Assembly (NCBI RefSeq): GCF_000219215.1
Contig: NC_015723.1
Coordinates: forward strand, 1,612,001 to 1,676,000
DNA: 64,000 bases
From: Cupriavidus necator N-1
Lineage (GTDB): Bacteria; Pseudomonadota; Gammaproteobacteria; Burkholderiales; Burkholderiaceae
Direction: 5' to 3'
This document shows, in pieces, positions 8,706 through 18,361 of the stretch. The notes under the pieces are model-generated. The model ran no database searches. It was not told the DNA's origin and worked only from the letters and a program-made list of their open reading frames with translations. The position numbers and the translations under genes are program-made. Positions within the stretch are counted from its first letter, which is position 1. Each line of letters begins with the position of its first letter.

Positions 8706-9677
8706 TCACGCTCCAGCCTTGTAGTTCGTATCCTTGACGATCTTGACCCACCGCGCCGCATCCTCGGCAATGGTCGCGGCGAACTGCTCCGGCGTGCCAC
8801 CCACCACCTCATAGTCGATCGCTGCCAGGCGCTGCTTGATCTCGGGCTGCGCCAGGATGCGGTTCACTTCCTGGTTCAGCCGCGTGACAATCTCCTTGGG
8901 CGTGCCGGCCGGCGCCAACAGGCCCGCCCAGGAATTGAAGGCCATGCCGTCATAGCCGGCCTCATGCATGGTCGGCACATCCGGCAGCGCGGGCGAGCGC
9001 TTGGACGCGAACACCGCCAGCGGGCGCAGCTTGCCGGCCTTGATCATCGCCATGCCGTTGAACGGGTCGATGGTCATGTCGACCTCCCCCGCCACCACCG
9101 CCTGCATCTGCGGCCCGGTGCCGCGGTAAGACACGCTGACAACGTCCGGCGTGCCCGCCGCGGACTTGAAGGTGGCGCCGATCAGCTCGATCATGCTGCT
9201 GCCGGCCGACAGGCTCAGCGGCTTGGTCTTCGACTTGGCCAGCGCCACGAACTCCTGCACGGTCTTGGCCGGCACCGACGGGTGGACCACCATCACGAAG
9301 CCGATATTGCTGATCTGCGAGATCGGCGCAAAGCTCTTCAGCGGCTCATAGCCCGCCTTGTACAGCACCGGGCTGAGGGTCTGCGCGCCGGCGCTGTTCA
9401 GCAGCAGCGTGTAGCCGTCCGGCGCCGCGCGCGCCACGATGTCCGTGCCGATGATACCGTTGGCGCCGGGGCGGTTTTCTACCACCACCGACTGCTTGAG
9501 CGCTTCGCCCAGCTTCTGCGAAATCAGCCGCGCCACCACATCGGTGGCCCCGCCTGGCGCAAACGGCACCACCATACGGATGGGCTTGCTGGGATAGGTG
9601 TCACTCCAGGCCAGCGCGGGCATCGCGCCCAGCACGGCGGCGCACAGCATCAGGCGGCGGCGCGAAAACGGCTTCAT
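8706..9677 (-). CDS. Bug/TctC-type periplasmic receptor (tripartite tricarboxylate transporter family)
   Basis: 323 residues from the ATG at 9677, which has AGGAGA upstream and begins a Tat/Sec-like signal sequence (KPFSRRRLMLCAAVLGAMPA, cleaved near AWS). The mature part shows the family pattern: YPSKPIRMVVPFAPGG, then VVENRPGANGIIG and the DGYTLL stretch. Bug receptors bind carboxylates or similar small molecules in the periplasm. No TctA or TctB membrane gene is nearby, so it is an orphan receptor. It ends four bases from the LysR stop on the other strand. Its ligand may be the substrate of the adjacent amidohydrolase. Confidence 0.9.
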   Translation of the reverse strand: MKPFSRRRLMLCAAVLGAMPALAWSDTYPSKPIRMVVPFAPGGATDVVARLISQKLGEALKQSVVVENRPGANGIIGTDIVARAAPDGYTLLLNSAGAQTLSPVLYKAGYEPLKSFAPISQISNIGFVMVVHPSVPAKTVQEFVALAKSKTKPLSLSAGSSMIELIGATFKSAAGTPDVVSVSYRGTGPQMQAVVAGEVDMTIDPFNGMAMIKAGKLRPLAVFASKRSPALPDVPTMHEAGYDGMAFNSWAGLLAPAGTPKEIVTRLNQEVNRILAQPEIKQRLAAIDYEVVGGTPEQFAATIAEDAARWVKIVKDTNYKAGA

Positions 9678-9757
9678 TCGGGGGTCTCCTGGACGGCGGT
9701 TGTCGAAATCCGGCGCCGGCACGACGCGCGGCCATCAGGGGCCTGGTGCGTGCCGAT

Positions 9758-9773
9758 ATTCATATTGATGAAT
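9758..9773. promoter_or_regulatory. Inverted repeat upstream of the Bug receptor gene
   Basis: ATTCAT-ATTG-ATGAAT is a perfect 6-4-6 palindrome in an AT-rich island about 80 bases upstream of the Bug receptor start at 9677. The local composition contrasts sharply with the GC-rich surroundings, as expected for a promoter/operator. The cognate regulator is not known; the nearby LysR protein is a candidate. Confidence 0.4.
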
Positions 9774-9899
9774 TGAATTTTACGCACATAAATTTCGACG
9801 TCAACCGAGGGTATGTGCTGACAGCCCTCCGGGGCGCATGGCCGAGCGCGTCGCAGCCCGGTCGTCAGTGGGCCGACGCGAGGGTGAGGGAAAGCAGGG

Positions 9900-10346
9900 T
9901 TATCGAGAGACGATATCCTTCCTCATTGGCCCTAGCATGCCGAGCAAATCTTTCTGTTCCTGAGGCGACACCTTGAATTTGGCGAGCGACTTCACCAGGT
10001 CTTCCACCAGCGCATCAAACTCGCCATTGGTGATTCCCATGCCGGCGTGCGCGGTCCTCATGTCACGCCCAGAGTAAGTGCATGGCCCCCCTGCGCCAGC
10101 ACAAATCTGTTCAACCAGTCTCGTCTTCAGACGCGGAATATTGGCCGTGGCGAACTTTGCATTGATGCGCGAGTCGGCAGCAACATTTCCAACAAAATCG
10201 TCGACGACCGCTGTAATCGCCTGGATGCCACCAAGCCGTTCGTATAACGAAGGCATGGTTGGCTTCGGCTTGTCCGGCATGGCGCAACCGCCGAGTCCAA
10301 TCAATGCGGCCAGCAGAACGCCGTACAGAGAAGGCGGAATGCGCAT
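9900..10346 (-). CDS. Group 1 truncated haemoglobin with lipoprotein signal
   Basis: 148 residues. The N-terminus is a lipoprotein signal peptide with lipobox IGLGGC, so the mature protein should start at Cys21 and be lipid-anchored outside the cytoplasm. The rest matches group 1 truncated haemoglobins: [12 protein letters not shown] at the start, a middle [10 protein letters not shown] segment and the proximal histidine in RTAHAGMGI. Such proteins bind O2 or NO. Exported truncated haemoglobins are unusual compared with cytoplasmic ones. The start is supported by AGGAGA. It follows a 65-residue gene on the same strand. Confidence 0.85.
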   Translation of the reverse strand: MRIPPSLYGVLLAALIGLGGCAMPDKPKPTMPSLYERLGGIQAITAVVDDFVGNVAADSRINAKFATANIPRLKTRLVEQICAGAGGPCTYSGRDMRTAHAGMGITNGEFDALVEDLVKSLAKFKVSPQEQKDLLGMLGPMRKDIVSR

Positions 10347-10400
10347 GGTTGTCTCCTGCCACGGGCGGGAAGGTATTCGAGGGGGGACGGGGCAGCGGCC

Positions 10401-10598
10401 TTAGCGAAACCGCGCGACAGCCTTCAGAAGGGAATCGCCACGCTGGGTGAGGCGGGGACACGCTTGACCGGAAGGCTGGTTTTCCAGCGTGACAAATTGA
10501 TGCGCGAGCAGCGTGTCAATCGCCATGGGGTCCAGTTCTTCCGGGTTCGGGGCTTGCTTGACCAGAATGAGTGCGGCAAATTCATGAGGACTCAGCAC
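10401..10598 (-). CDS. Small hypothetical protein (65 aa)
   Basis: Starts with GTG at 10598 after a good AGGAGA site. The sequence has an N-terminal helix SPHEFAALILVKQA, a proline break, then LDPMAIDTLLAHQFVTLE and a C-terminal LTQRGDSLLKAVARF. This resembles the end of a winged-helix domain (a two-strand wing between helices), but it is too short to be a complete regulator. It lies 54 bases upstream of the haemoglobin lipoprotein gene in the same direction and may be co-transcribed. No function is assigned. Confidence 0.65.
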   Translation of the reverse strand: MLSPHEFAALILVKQAPNPEELDPMAIDTLLAHQFVTLENQPSGQACPRLTQRGDSLLKAVARFR

Positions 10599-10845
10599 GT
10601 TCGTCTCCTGCGTCTTTTTGATTTACTGGGAAGCGTTGATGACTATCGTCGCGCCGGGCGCCTGGTCCATGCGGCGAATTGCCCCCCTCTGCAAGGTGCT
10701 TGACCACCGGGCGCGTACCGCGCGCGCCGGGAAAATTCATTCAATACCGCCCTATACGAATTATCAAGGCGTGACGTGAATTATTTAAGACAGTCTTCGG
10801 CAAATAGACGCCCACGCGCGCGACTTGATGTACGACGCGCCTGGG

Positions 10846-11556
10846 CTACCACGGAATCGGCTGGCGATCGCGGAAGAACCCGCCGGTGGGGCCATCGTCG
10901 GGCAGCGTTGCCAGCCAGATCACAGTGTCGATGCCCTGCTCCGGCGAGCGCGGCGCATCGGGGCCGCCCAGGTCGGTGCGACACCAGCCGGGGCACACCG
11001 AGTTGACCTTGACACCGCTATCGGCCATCTCGGCGGCCAGGATGCGCGTGACGGCATTCAGCGCCGTTTTCGAGATTCGGTAGGCCGGCACGCCGCTGCC
11101 CATCTCCGCCAGCTGTCCCATGCCCGAAGCCAGGTTGACCACCCGGCCGGCGCGGCTGGCGCGCAGCAGTGGCGCCAACGCCTGGGTGGTCCGCAGCACG
11201 CCGAACAGATTGGTTTCCAGGGTGCGGCGCAGGGTCTCGAGCGGCAGTTCGAGCAGGCTGGTGCTGTAGTGATCGAGTGAAACACCAGCGTTGTTGATCA
11301 GCACGTCCACGCGACCGAAGCGTTCGGTCAGCCAGCTGGCCAGCGCGGCCGCCGAGCCTTCCTCCGTGACGTCAAGGGGACGGCATGCAATCGGATGCCC
11401 CGCAAGCCGGAGTTCTGTCTCAAGCGCCGCGAGGTCCGTCGGCTTGCGCGCCGTGGCGACGACCAGATGACCTTCAACTGTGGCCAGACGGCGCGTGGCT
11501 GCGCGGCCCAAGCCGCGGCTCGCGCCGGTGATGACGGTAATGGGTTGGTTGACCAT
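10846..11556 (-). CDS. Short-chain dehydrogenase/reductase
   Basis: 236 residues from the ATG at 11556 (start of MVNQPITVITGASRGLG). It is a classical SDR: cofactor motif TGASRGLG, NNAG at the structural strand, catalytic serine in NLASGMG and the YRISK (YxxxK) pair. The arginine after the first strand (ATARKP) favours NADP(H). Carbonyl-reductase-like members reduce aldehydes, ketones or quinones. It is divergent from the SUF operon, sharing a 156-base intergenic region with the Rrf2 gene, so control by that regulator is possible. The substrate is unknown. Confidence 0.88.
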   Translation of the reverse strand: MVNQPITVITGASRGLGRAATRRLATVEGHLVVATARKPTDLAALETELRLAGHPIACRPLDVTEEGSAAALASWLTERFGRVDVLINNAGVSLDHYSTSLLELPLETLRRTLETNLFGVLRTTQALAPLLRASRAGRVVNLASGMGQLAEMGSGVPAYRISKTALNAVTRILAAEMADSGVKVNSVCPGWCRTDLGGPDAPRSPEQGIDTVIWLATLPDDGPTGGFFRDRQPIPW

Positions 11557-11678
11557 GCCTGAGTCCTCGCCGCTCGCGCAGATAATCATCTATACACCGT
11601 CGCCCGCAACCTTGTGCCAGCGGATCCCCCGGATCCTGGCCTGACTTCGAACCCGGATGTCGGAACAAATGAGGACCG

Positions 11679-11692
11679 AATTAGTTCTAATT
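11679..11692. promoter_or_regulatory. Palindrome upstream of the SUF operon, candidate Rrf2 operator
   Basis: AATTAG-TT-CTAATT is a perfect 6-2-6 palindrome 21 bases before the ATG of the Rrf2-type regulator gene, in an AT-rich patch that should hold the promoter. Rrf2 regulators such as IscR and SufR commonly bind palindromes overlapping their own promoters, so this is the best autoregulatory site candidate. No other copy was noticed near the SDR start. Confidence 0.5.
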
Positions 11693-11712
11693 AGCAAATA
11701 CTGGTGGCGACG

Positions 11713-12183
11713 ATGCTCAGACTAAGCAAGCTGACTGACTATGGCACGGTGATCATGACGCACTTGGCGCGAAACCCGGGCCGAATCTACAGTGCCGCAG
11801 AGGTCGCCGCCGCGATCGGCGTGGCGGTACCGACGGCAAGCAAGATTCTGAAGATGCTGGCAAGACACCACTTGCTGGAGTCCATGCGCGGTGCCAATGG
11901 CGGCTATCAGCTGGCGCGACCGCCGGAACAGATCTCGATCGCACAGGTGATTGACGCCATGGAAGGCCCGGCCGGCATGACCGAGTGCAGTGTCGCTGCC
12001 GGCCTGTGTGCGCAGGAGGGCCTGTGCGCCATCCGTGCCAACTGGCAATCGATCAATCGAGTCATTTTTAGCGCACTGAATGGCGTGACGCTGGCAGATA
12101 TGGCGCAACCGGTATTGCACCCGGTGGATATTGGCGCCTTGCGCGCCCGACGCACAAACGGGCCGCAAGCCGACATTCAGTGA
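11713..12183 (+). CDS. Rrf2-family regulator of the SUF system
   Basis: 156 residues from the ATG at 11713, where the family N-terminus [11 protein letters not shown] begins; a GTG nine bases upstream is a possible alternative. The winged helix-turn-helix spans about residues 1-70 ([19 protein letters not shown] as recognition region, [13 protein letters not shown] as wing). Three cysteines at 92, 99 and 105 match the [2Fe-2S] ligand spacing of IscR, so the protein is likely to sense cluster status. It heads the suf operon and ends 31 bases before sufB. A palindrome at 11679-11692 is its likely operator. Confidence 0.9.
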   Translation: MLRLSKLTDYGTVIMTHLARNPGRIYSAAEVAAAIGVAVPTASKILKMLARHHLLESMRGANGGYQLARPPEQISIAQVIDAMEGPAGMTECSVAAGLCAQEGLCAIRANWQSINRVIFSALNGVTLADMAQPVLHPVDIGALRARRTNGPQADIQ

Positions 12184-12214
12184 TTCAGGTGACAGTGGCA
12201 AGCGAAGGCAGATC

Positions 12215-13663
12215 ATGGCAACCCCGGCACGCAAGCTCGACGAACTGATCAACCAGGGCTATAAGCATGGCTTCTACACGCCCGTGGAGACGGACACGGT
12301 ACCGTGCGGGCTGGATGAGGACGTGATCCGCATGATCTCGGCCATCAAGGACGAACCGGAATTCATGCGGGAGTGGCGTCTCAAGGCCTTCCGCCACTGG
12401 CTGACAATGTCCGAGCCGCACTGGGCGACGGTCAAGCACCCGCCCATCGACTACCAGGCGATCGCCTACTATTCAGCGCCGCACTCCCAGAAGGCGGGAC
12501 CGAAGACGCTGGACGAGGTCGATCCGGAGTTGTTGCGCACCTACGAAAAGCTGGGCGTGCCGCTGCACGAGCGTGAACTGCTGGCAGGCGTGGCCGTGGA
12601 CGCGGTATTCGACAGCGTCTCGGTGGCCACCACCTTCAAGCAGAAACTGGGCGAACTCGGCATCATCTTCTGCTCGTTTTCCGAGGCGGTGCGGGAGCAT
12701 CCGGCGCTGGTGCAGCAGTATCTCGGCTCGGTCGTGCCCTATACCGACAACTTCTTCGCCTCGCTCAACTCCGCCGTGTTCAGCGACGGCTCGTTCTGCT
12801 ATATCCCGCCCGGGGTACGCTGCCCGATGGAGCTGTCGACCTACTTCCGCATCAATGCCCGCAACACCGGCCAGTTCGAACGCACTCTGATCATCGCCGA
12901 CCAGGGCGCCTACGTCAGCTATCTGGAGGGTTGCACCGCGCCGATGCGCGACGAGAACCAACTGCATGCCGCGGTGGTGGAGCTGATCGCGCTGGAAGAC
13001 GCACAGATCAAGTACGCGACCGTGCAGAACTGGTATCCGGGCGACAAGGACGGCAAGGGGGGCATCTACAACTTCGTCACCAAGCGCGGTGACTGCCGCG
13101 GCGCGCGCTCGAAGATTTCGTGGACCCAGGTGGAGACCGGCTCCGCCATCACCTGGAAGTATCCGAGCGTGATCCTGCAGGGCGACGACTCGGTCGGCGA
13201 GTTCTATTCAGTCGCGCTGACCAACCACTACCAGCAGGCCGACACCGGGACCAAGATGACGCACCTCGGCAGGAACACCAGGAGCACCATCCTTTCCAAG
13301 GGCATCTCGGCCGGCCACGGCCAGAACGCTTACCGCGGGCTGGTGAAGATGGCCAGAAGCGCGGTCGGCGCGCGCAACTACTCGCAGTGCGATTCGCTGC
13401 TGCTGGGCGACAAATGCGCCGCCCATACCTTCCCTTATATCGAGGTTAAGAACGCCACCGGCCAGGTCGAGCACGAGGCCTCCACCTCGCGCATCGGCGA
13501 GGACCAGTTGTTCTATTGCCAGAGCCGCGGGGTCAGCGCAGAGGATGCGGTTTCTATGATCGTGAACGGTTTTTGCAAGGAAGTATTCAAGGAGCTGCCG
13601 ATGGAATTCGCGGTGGAAGCGCAGAAGCTGCTGGGCGTGAGCCTGGAAGGCAGCATCGGGTAA
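12215..13663 (+). CDS. sufB: Fe-S cluster assembly scaffold subunit SufB
   Basis: 482 residues from the ATG at 12215, the usual SufB length. SufB forms the SufBC2D scaffold that builds Fe-S clusters. The conserved [17 protein letters not shown] core and the C-terminal [20 protein letters not shown] are present; Cys392 in QCDS corresponds to the essential sulfur-accepting cysteine of E. coli SufB. The family end, [14 protein letters not shown], is also intact. It is the first structural gene after the Rrf2 regulator. A longer upstream frame exists but lacks family similarity. Confidence 0.96.
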   Translation: MATPARKLDELINQGYKHGFYTPVETDTVPCGLDEDVIRMISAIKDEPEFMREWRLKAFRHWLTMSEPHWATVKHPPIDYQAIAYYSAPHSQKAGPKTLDEVDPELLRTYEKLGVPLHERELLAGVAVDAVFDSVSVATTFKQKLGELGIIFCSFSEAVREHPALVQQYLGSVVPYTDNFFASLNSAVFSDGSFCYIPPGVRCPMELSTYFRINARNTGQFERTLIIADQGAYVSYLEGCTAPMRDENQLHAAVVELIALEDAQIKYATVQNWYPGDKDGKGGIYNFVTKRGDCRGARSKISWTQVETGSAITWKYPSVILQGDDSVGEFYSVALTNHYQQADTGTKMTHLGRNTRSTILSKGISAGHGQNAYRGLVKMARSAVGARNYSQCDSLLLGDKCAAHTFPYIEVKNATGQVEHEASTSRIGEDQLFYCQSRGVSAEDAVSMIVNGFCKEVFKELPMEFAVEAQKLLGVSLEGSIG

Positions 13664-13716
13664 ACGTGGCGCGCACGGCGCGCGCCGCAGGGCGCACTGG
13701 ATGAAAGAAGCCGGCC

Positions 13717-14459
<743 letters not shown>

Positions 14460-14463
<4 letters not shown>

Positions 14464-15803
14464 GCGCAAGCGGACTGGAGCACTATCTCGCCGAGTTCGC
14501 CCGCGTCGAGGCCGCACTGCCCGGCCGCCGCCTGGGCTGGCTTGCGCACGCGCGCCGGCAGGCGCTGGAGTATTTCGCCCAGGCCGGGTTCCCCACGCTG
14601 CGCCAGGAGGACTGGAAATACACCAGCGTGGCCGCACTCGAGCGAAGCCGCTTTGCCGTGGCACTGCCGCAGGGCGGCGACGGCCTGGACGGCGCGGTGG
14701 CAGCGCAGATCGAGGCGCTCGCCCTGGCCGGCGCGCACCTGATGGTGTTCGTCAATGGCGTGCACCAGCCGCAATGGTCGCGCATTGGTGCCCTGCCTGC
14801 GGGCACGGAGCTGGCCAGCCTGGCCGCGACGCTGGAGCGCGCGCCGGACTGCCTGGAAGCGCTGCTCGTGCGTCGCACAAGCGAGTACCCGTCCGGTTTT
14901 GCGTCCGGTTTCGCCGCCTTGAACATGGCGCTCATGACTGATGGAGCCTATATCCGCGTGGCGGCGGGCACCGTCCCCGAACAGCCAATCCACTTGCTGT
15001 TCCTCGCCACGGCTGGCGAGCTGGCAACCCATGCGCGCAACCTCGTGGTGGCGCAAGCCGGCAGCCAGGTCTGCATCGTGGAGCATCACGCGGGCCTGGA
15101 TGGCCTGGCCTATTGCACCAATACCATCACCGACATCGTTGCCGAGCGCGATGCGCAGGTCGAACATCACAAGCTGCAGCAGGAGAGCCTCAAGGCCTTC
15201 CATATCGCCGGCGTGAACCTGGACCAGCGGCATGGCAGCCGCGTCGCCTCCAGTTCCTTTGCCCTGGGCGCCGCCCTGGCGCGGGTCGACATTGAAGTCG
15301 GGCTGAATGCCGAGCATACCGATTGCTCGCTGGACGGGCTGTATATGACCGGCGGGCGGCAGCATATTGACCACCACACCCGCATCGACCACGCCAGCCC
15401 GCACAGCAAGAGTCGCGAGTTCTATAAAGGCGTGCTGGCGGGCGCCTCGCGCGCCGTCTTCAACGGCAAGGTGGTGGTGCATGCCGATGCGCAGCACAGC
15501 GACGCGCATCAGTCCAACCGCAACCTGCTGCTGTCCGACAACGCCGAGGTCGACACCAAGCCGCAACTGGAGATCTATGCCGACGACGTCAAATGCAGCC
15601 ACGGCGCCACCGTAGGCCAGCTCGATCCCGAGCAGATCTACTACCTGCGCTCGCGTGGGATGGACGATGCCGAGGCGCGTGCCCTGCTGACCTTTGCCTT
15701 CGCCGAGGAGGTCGTCAGGCGGCTCGGCCCTGCCCCATTACGCACGCGGCTGGAAACGCTTTTGCGCGGCCGGCTGCCGGAGCCCGTGAAGGAACTGCCA
15801 TGA
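14460..15803 (+). CDS. sufD: Fe-S cluster assembly subunit SufD
   Basis: 447 residues. SufD is the SufB paralogue of the scaffold. The N-terminal helical part holds the family PTLRQEDWKYTSVAAL motif, and the beta-helix core ends in DDVKCSHGATVGQLDPEQIY, where His381 corresponds to the cluster-assembly histidine of E. coli SufD. Start and stop codons overlap both neighbours by four bases, so sufC, sufD and sufS are translationally linked. Confidence 0.95.
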
Positions 15804-17068
15804 ACACGGCTGCGCATGAACTGATGGCCGTGGAGCAAGCGTTGACGGTCGCCAGCCCGGAGGTAGAGCGGCTGCGGCAGGATTTCCCTATCCTGCGCCA
15901 GACCGTCAACGGCAAGCCGCTGGTCTATCTGGACAACGCCGCCACCACCCAGAAGCCGCAAAGCGTGATCGATTCCGAAGCGCATTACTATGGCGCGCTC
16001 AACGCCAATATCCACCGCGGCGTGCATACCCTGAGCCAGCGCGCCACGGATGCCTATGAGGCCGCGCGCGACGCAGTGCGAGACTTGATCAACGCCGCCG
16101 GGCGCGAGGAAATCGTGTTCGTGCGCGGCACCACCGAGGCGATCAACCTGGTGGCGGCAACTTTCGGCCAGCGCCTGCGCCCGGGCGACGAGATCCTGAT
16201 CAGCGCGATGGAGCACCACTCCAATATCGTGCCGTGGCAACTGGCGTGCCAGCGCACCGGCGCCTTGCTGCAGGTGGCACCGATCAACGATGCCGGCGAG
16301 CTAATGCTGGAGCAGTTCGCGCAATTGCTCGGCTCCCGCACCAGGCTGGTCGCGCTGACGCACCTCTCCAACGCGCTTGGCACCGTCAACCCGGTGCGAC
16401 ACATCATCGAGCTGGCGCATTTCCATGGCATCCCGGTGCTGATCGATGGCGCCCAGGCCGTGCCGCACCTCAAGGTCGACGTGCAGGCCCTCGATTGCGA
16501 TTTCTACGCGTTCTCCGGGCACAAGCTTTACGGCCCCACCGGCGTCGGCGTGCTCTACGGCAAGGCCGCGCTGCTCGATGCCATGCCGCCTTACCAGGGC
16601 GGCGGGGACATGATTCGCGAGGTCACGTTCCGCAAGACCACCTACAACGGGCTTCCCTACAAGTTCGAGGCCGGCACCCCCAATATCGCCGGCGTCATCG
16701 CCCTTGGCGCCGCCATCAGGTACGTGCGCGCGGTCGGCCTGGAAGCCATCGCCGCCCACGAGCACGCGCTGCTCGCCTACGCCGGCGCGCAGGCAGCGAG
16801 GATCGCCGGCCTGCGCATGATCGGCACGGCTGCCGACAGGGCGAGCATCCTCTCGTTCACCCTGGACGGCATCCATCCGCACGATGTCGGCACCATCCTC
16901 GATCAGCACGGCGTGGCGGTCCGTGCCGGCCACCATTGCGCCATGCCGGTGATGGAGCGCTTCGGCGTGCCTGCCACGGTGCGGGCTTCCTTCGCGTTGT
17001 ACAACACGCGTGAAGAAGTGGATGCACTGTTTGCTGCCGTGCGCGCGGCACAGGAGGTATTCGCCTGA
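15800..17068 (+). CDS. sufS: Cysteine desulfurase SufS (group II)
   Basis: 422 residues from the ATG that overlaps the sufD stop. A PLP enzyme that takes sulfur from cysteine. The PLP lysine is Lys242 in FSGHKLYGPTG; the catalytic cysteine is Cys380 in RAGHHCAMPVM, in the short loop typical of group II desulfurases. ATTQKP and ANIHRGVHTLS are family motifs. Group II enzymes need a sulfur acceptor (SufE or SufU); the next gene is of SufU type and overlaps by one base. Confidence 0.96.
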   Translation: MNTAAHELMAVEQALTVASPEVERLRQDFPILRQTVNGKPLVYLDNAATTQKPQSVIDSEAHYYGALNANIHRGVHTLSQRATDAYEAARDAVRDLINAAGREEIVFVRGTTEAINLVAATFGQRLRPGDEILISAMEHHSNIVPWQLACQRTGALLQVAPINDAGELMLEQFAQLLGSRTRLVALTHLSNALGTVNPVRHIIELAHFHGIPVLIDGAQAVPHLKVDVQALDCDFYAFSGHKLYGPTGVGVLYGKAALLDAMPPYQGGGDMIREVTFRKTTYNGLPYKFEAGTPNIAGVIALGAAIRYVRAVGLEAIAAHEHALLAYAGAQAARIAGLRMIGTAADRASILSFTLDGIHPHDVGTILDQHGVAVRAGHHCAMPVMERFGVPATVRASFALYNTREEVDALFAAVRAAQEVFA

Positions 17069-17514
17069 TGTCTGACCTGCGCAACCTCTACCAGGAAGTG
17101 GTTGTCGACCACAGCCGCTCGCCGCGCAATTTCGGGCGGCTGGCGGCAGCGAACCGCAGCGCCGAGGGCTTCAACCCGCTGTGCGGCGACCGGTTGACGC
17201 TGTACCTGAGAATCCGCGACGGGGTGATCGAGGACGCCAGCTTCGAGGGCTCGGGCTGCGCCATCTCCACCGCCTCGGCCTCGCTGATGACAGAAGCGCT
17301 CAAAGGCAAGACCGAGGCGCAGGCGCGGGTTTTGTTCTCCGGCTTCCACGCGCTGGTGACCGGAGCGCCGGGGCAGGCCGAGGTGCCGATGGGAAAGCTG
17401 GAGGTCCTGGCCGGCGTGCGCGAGTTCCCGGCACGCGTGAAGTGCGCCACCCTGGCGTGGCATACCATGCAAGCCGCTTTGGAGAACAGCGCCAGGCCGG
17501 TCTCAACGGAGTAA
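17068..17514 (+). CDS. sufU: SufU-type sulfur-transfer protein
   Basis: 148 residues. The IscU/SufU fold has cysteines at 39 (NPLCGD), 64 (EGSGC) and 126 (VKCATL) and Asp41. The 62 residues between the second and third cysteines match B. subtilis SufU, which has an extra segment compared with IscU; this argues for a zinc-dependent sulfur acceptor for SufS rather than a scaffold. No SufE or SufA gene is in this operon, which fits SufU taking the SufE role. Confidence 0.88.
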   Translation: MSDLRNLYQEVVVDHSRSPRNFGRLAAANRSAEGFNPLCGDRLTLYLRIRDGVIEDASFEGSGCAISTASASLMTEALKGKTEAQARVLFSGFHALVTGAPGQAEVPMGKLEVLAGVREFPARVKCATLAWHTMQAALENSARPVSTE

Positions 17515-17518
17515 AACC

Positions 17519-17887
17519 ATGAGCATGATCGATTGGCTGCACAAGGCCAGGGAACACGAAGACAGGTTCGAGCCTGAGCCGGACAGCCTCGAGGGGCGGG
17601 TGATAGCGGCCTTGCGCACGGTGTACGACCCCGAGATCCCGGTCAATATCTACGACCTTGGCCTGATCTACCAGCTATCGGTGGACGAAGCCAGCGGCAA
17701 GGTGGGCATCCGCATGACGCTGACCGCACCGGGCTGCCCGGTGGCGCAGACATTCCCTGGCGTGGTGGAGGGCGCCGTGATGGAAGCCAGCGGGGTGGAA
17801 GAAGTCGAGGTGGAACTGGTGTGGGACCCGCCCTGGTCGAGAGAACGGATGAGCGAGGCGGCACGCCTGGAACTGGGGCTGCTCTGA
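17519..17887 (+). CDS. sufT: SufT, DUF59-domain Fe-S maturation factor
   Basis: 122 residues. The DUF59/MIP18 domain spans about residues 25-110 with the hallmark VYDPEIPVNIYDLGLIY and the TAPGCPVAQTFP loop holding the conserved cysteine. In other bacteria SufT helps mature or deliver clusters to client proteins, mainly when demand is high. It starts four bases after the sufU stop and ends one base before the Rieske gene, placing it firmly in the suf operon. Confidence 0.92.
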   Translation: MSMIDWLHKAREHEDRFEPEPDSLEGRVIAALRTVYDPEIPVNIYDLGLIYQLSVDEASGKVGIRMTLTAPGCPVAQTFPGVVEGAVMEASGVEEVEVELVWDPPWSRERMSEAARLELGLL

Positions 17888-17888
17888 A

Positions 17889-18209
17889 ATGAGTGATTGG
17901 ATCGATGTCGCCCAAGCCCAGGACTTCGCGCCCGGCACTTGCCGCAGCGTCGATGTCGATGGCGTCCAGGTCGCGGTATTCAATGTGGATGGCAATTACT
18001 ACGCCATCGAGGACCTCTGCTCGCATGAGGCCGAGCCGCTCTGCGGCGGCGACGTGGAAGGCCAGGAAGTCGTCTGCCCGCGCCACGGCTCGCGCTTTTC
18101 CCTGCTGACGGGCGAGGCGCTGTCCCCGCCCGCCTACGAACCGGTGGCGACGTTCCCGGTCCGGGTGGCGGACGGCAAGGTGCAGGTCAGGGACGAGCGC
18201 GGGGAATAA
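17889..18209 (+). CDS. Rieske-type [2Fe-2S] ferredoxin
   Basis: 106 residues of the oxygenase-ferredoxin type. The cluster ligands are Cys44-x-His46 and Cys63-x-x-His66 (CSH and CPRH), with GSRFSLLTGEAL after them as in BphF/NdoA-like ferredoxins. No oxygenase is nearby, so its electron partner is probably the SUF machinery itself, either as reductant or as client. It is the last gene of the suf operon, two bases after sufT. Confidence 0.9.
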   Translation: MSDWIDVAQAQDFAPGTCRSVDVDGVQVAVFNVDGNYYAIEDLCSHEAEPLCGGDVEGQEVVCPRHGSRFSLLTGEALSPPAYEPVATFPVRVADGKVQVRDERGE

Positions 18210-18361
18210 GCGTACATCCCGAGTCGGTGCAAGATCAGTCACTTGGCCTGGAGCAGTCTGGACGCACTGTCATCAGGCAGCACCGCCTTGCCATCCCCGT
18301 CGATCCCACCTCTAATAGTGTTGAGTACCGTCCAGGCGACCAACGACGGCCAGGAGGCGAA

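Noticed and set aside
12131..12214. Longer start for sufB
   Set aside because: The extra 28 residues overlap the end of the Rrf2 gene and do not match SufB; ATG 12215 gives the normal length.
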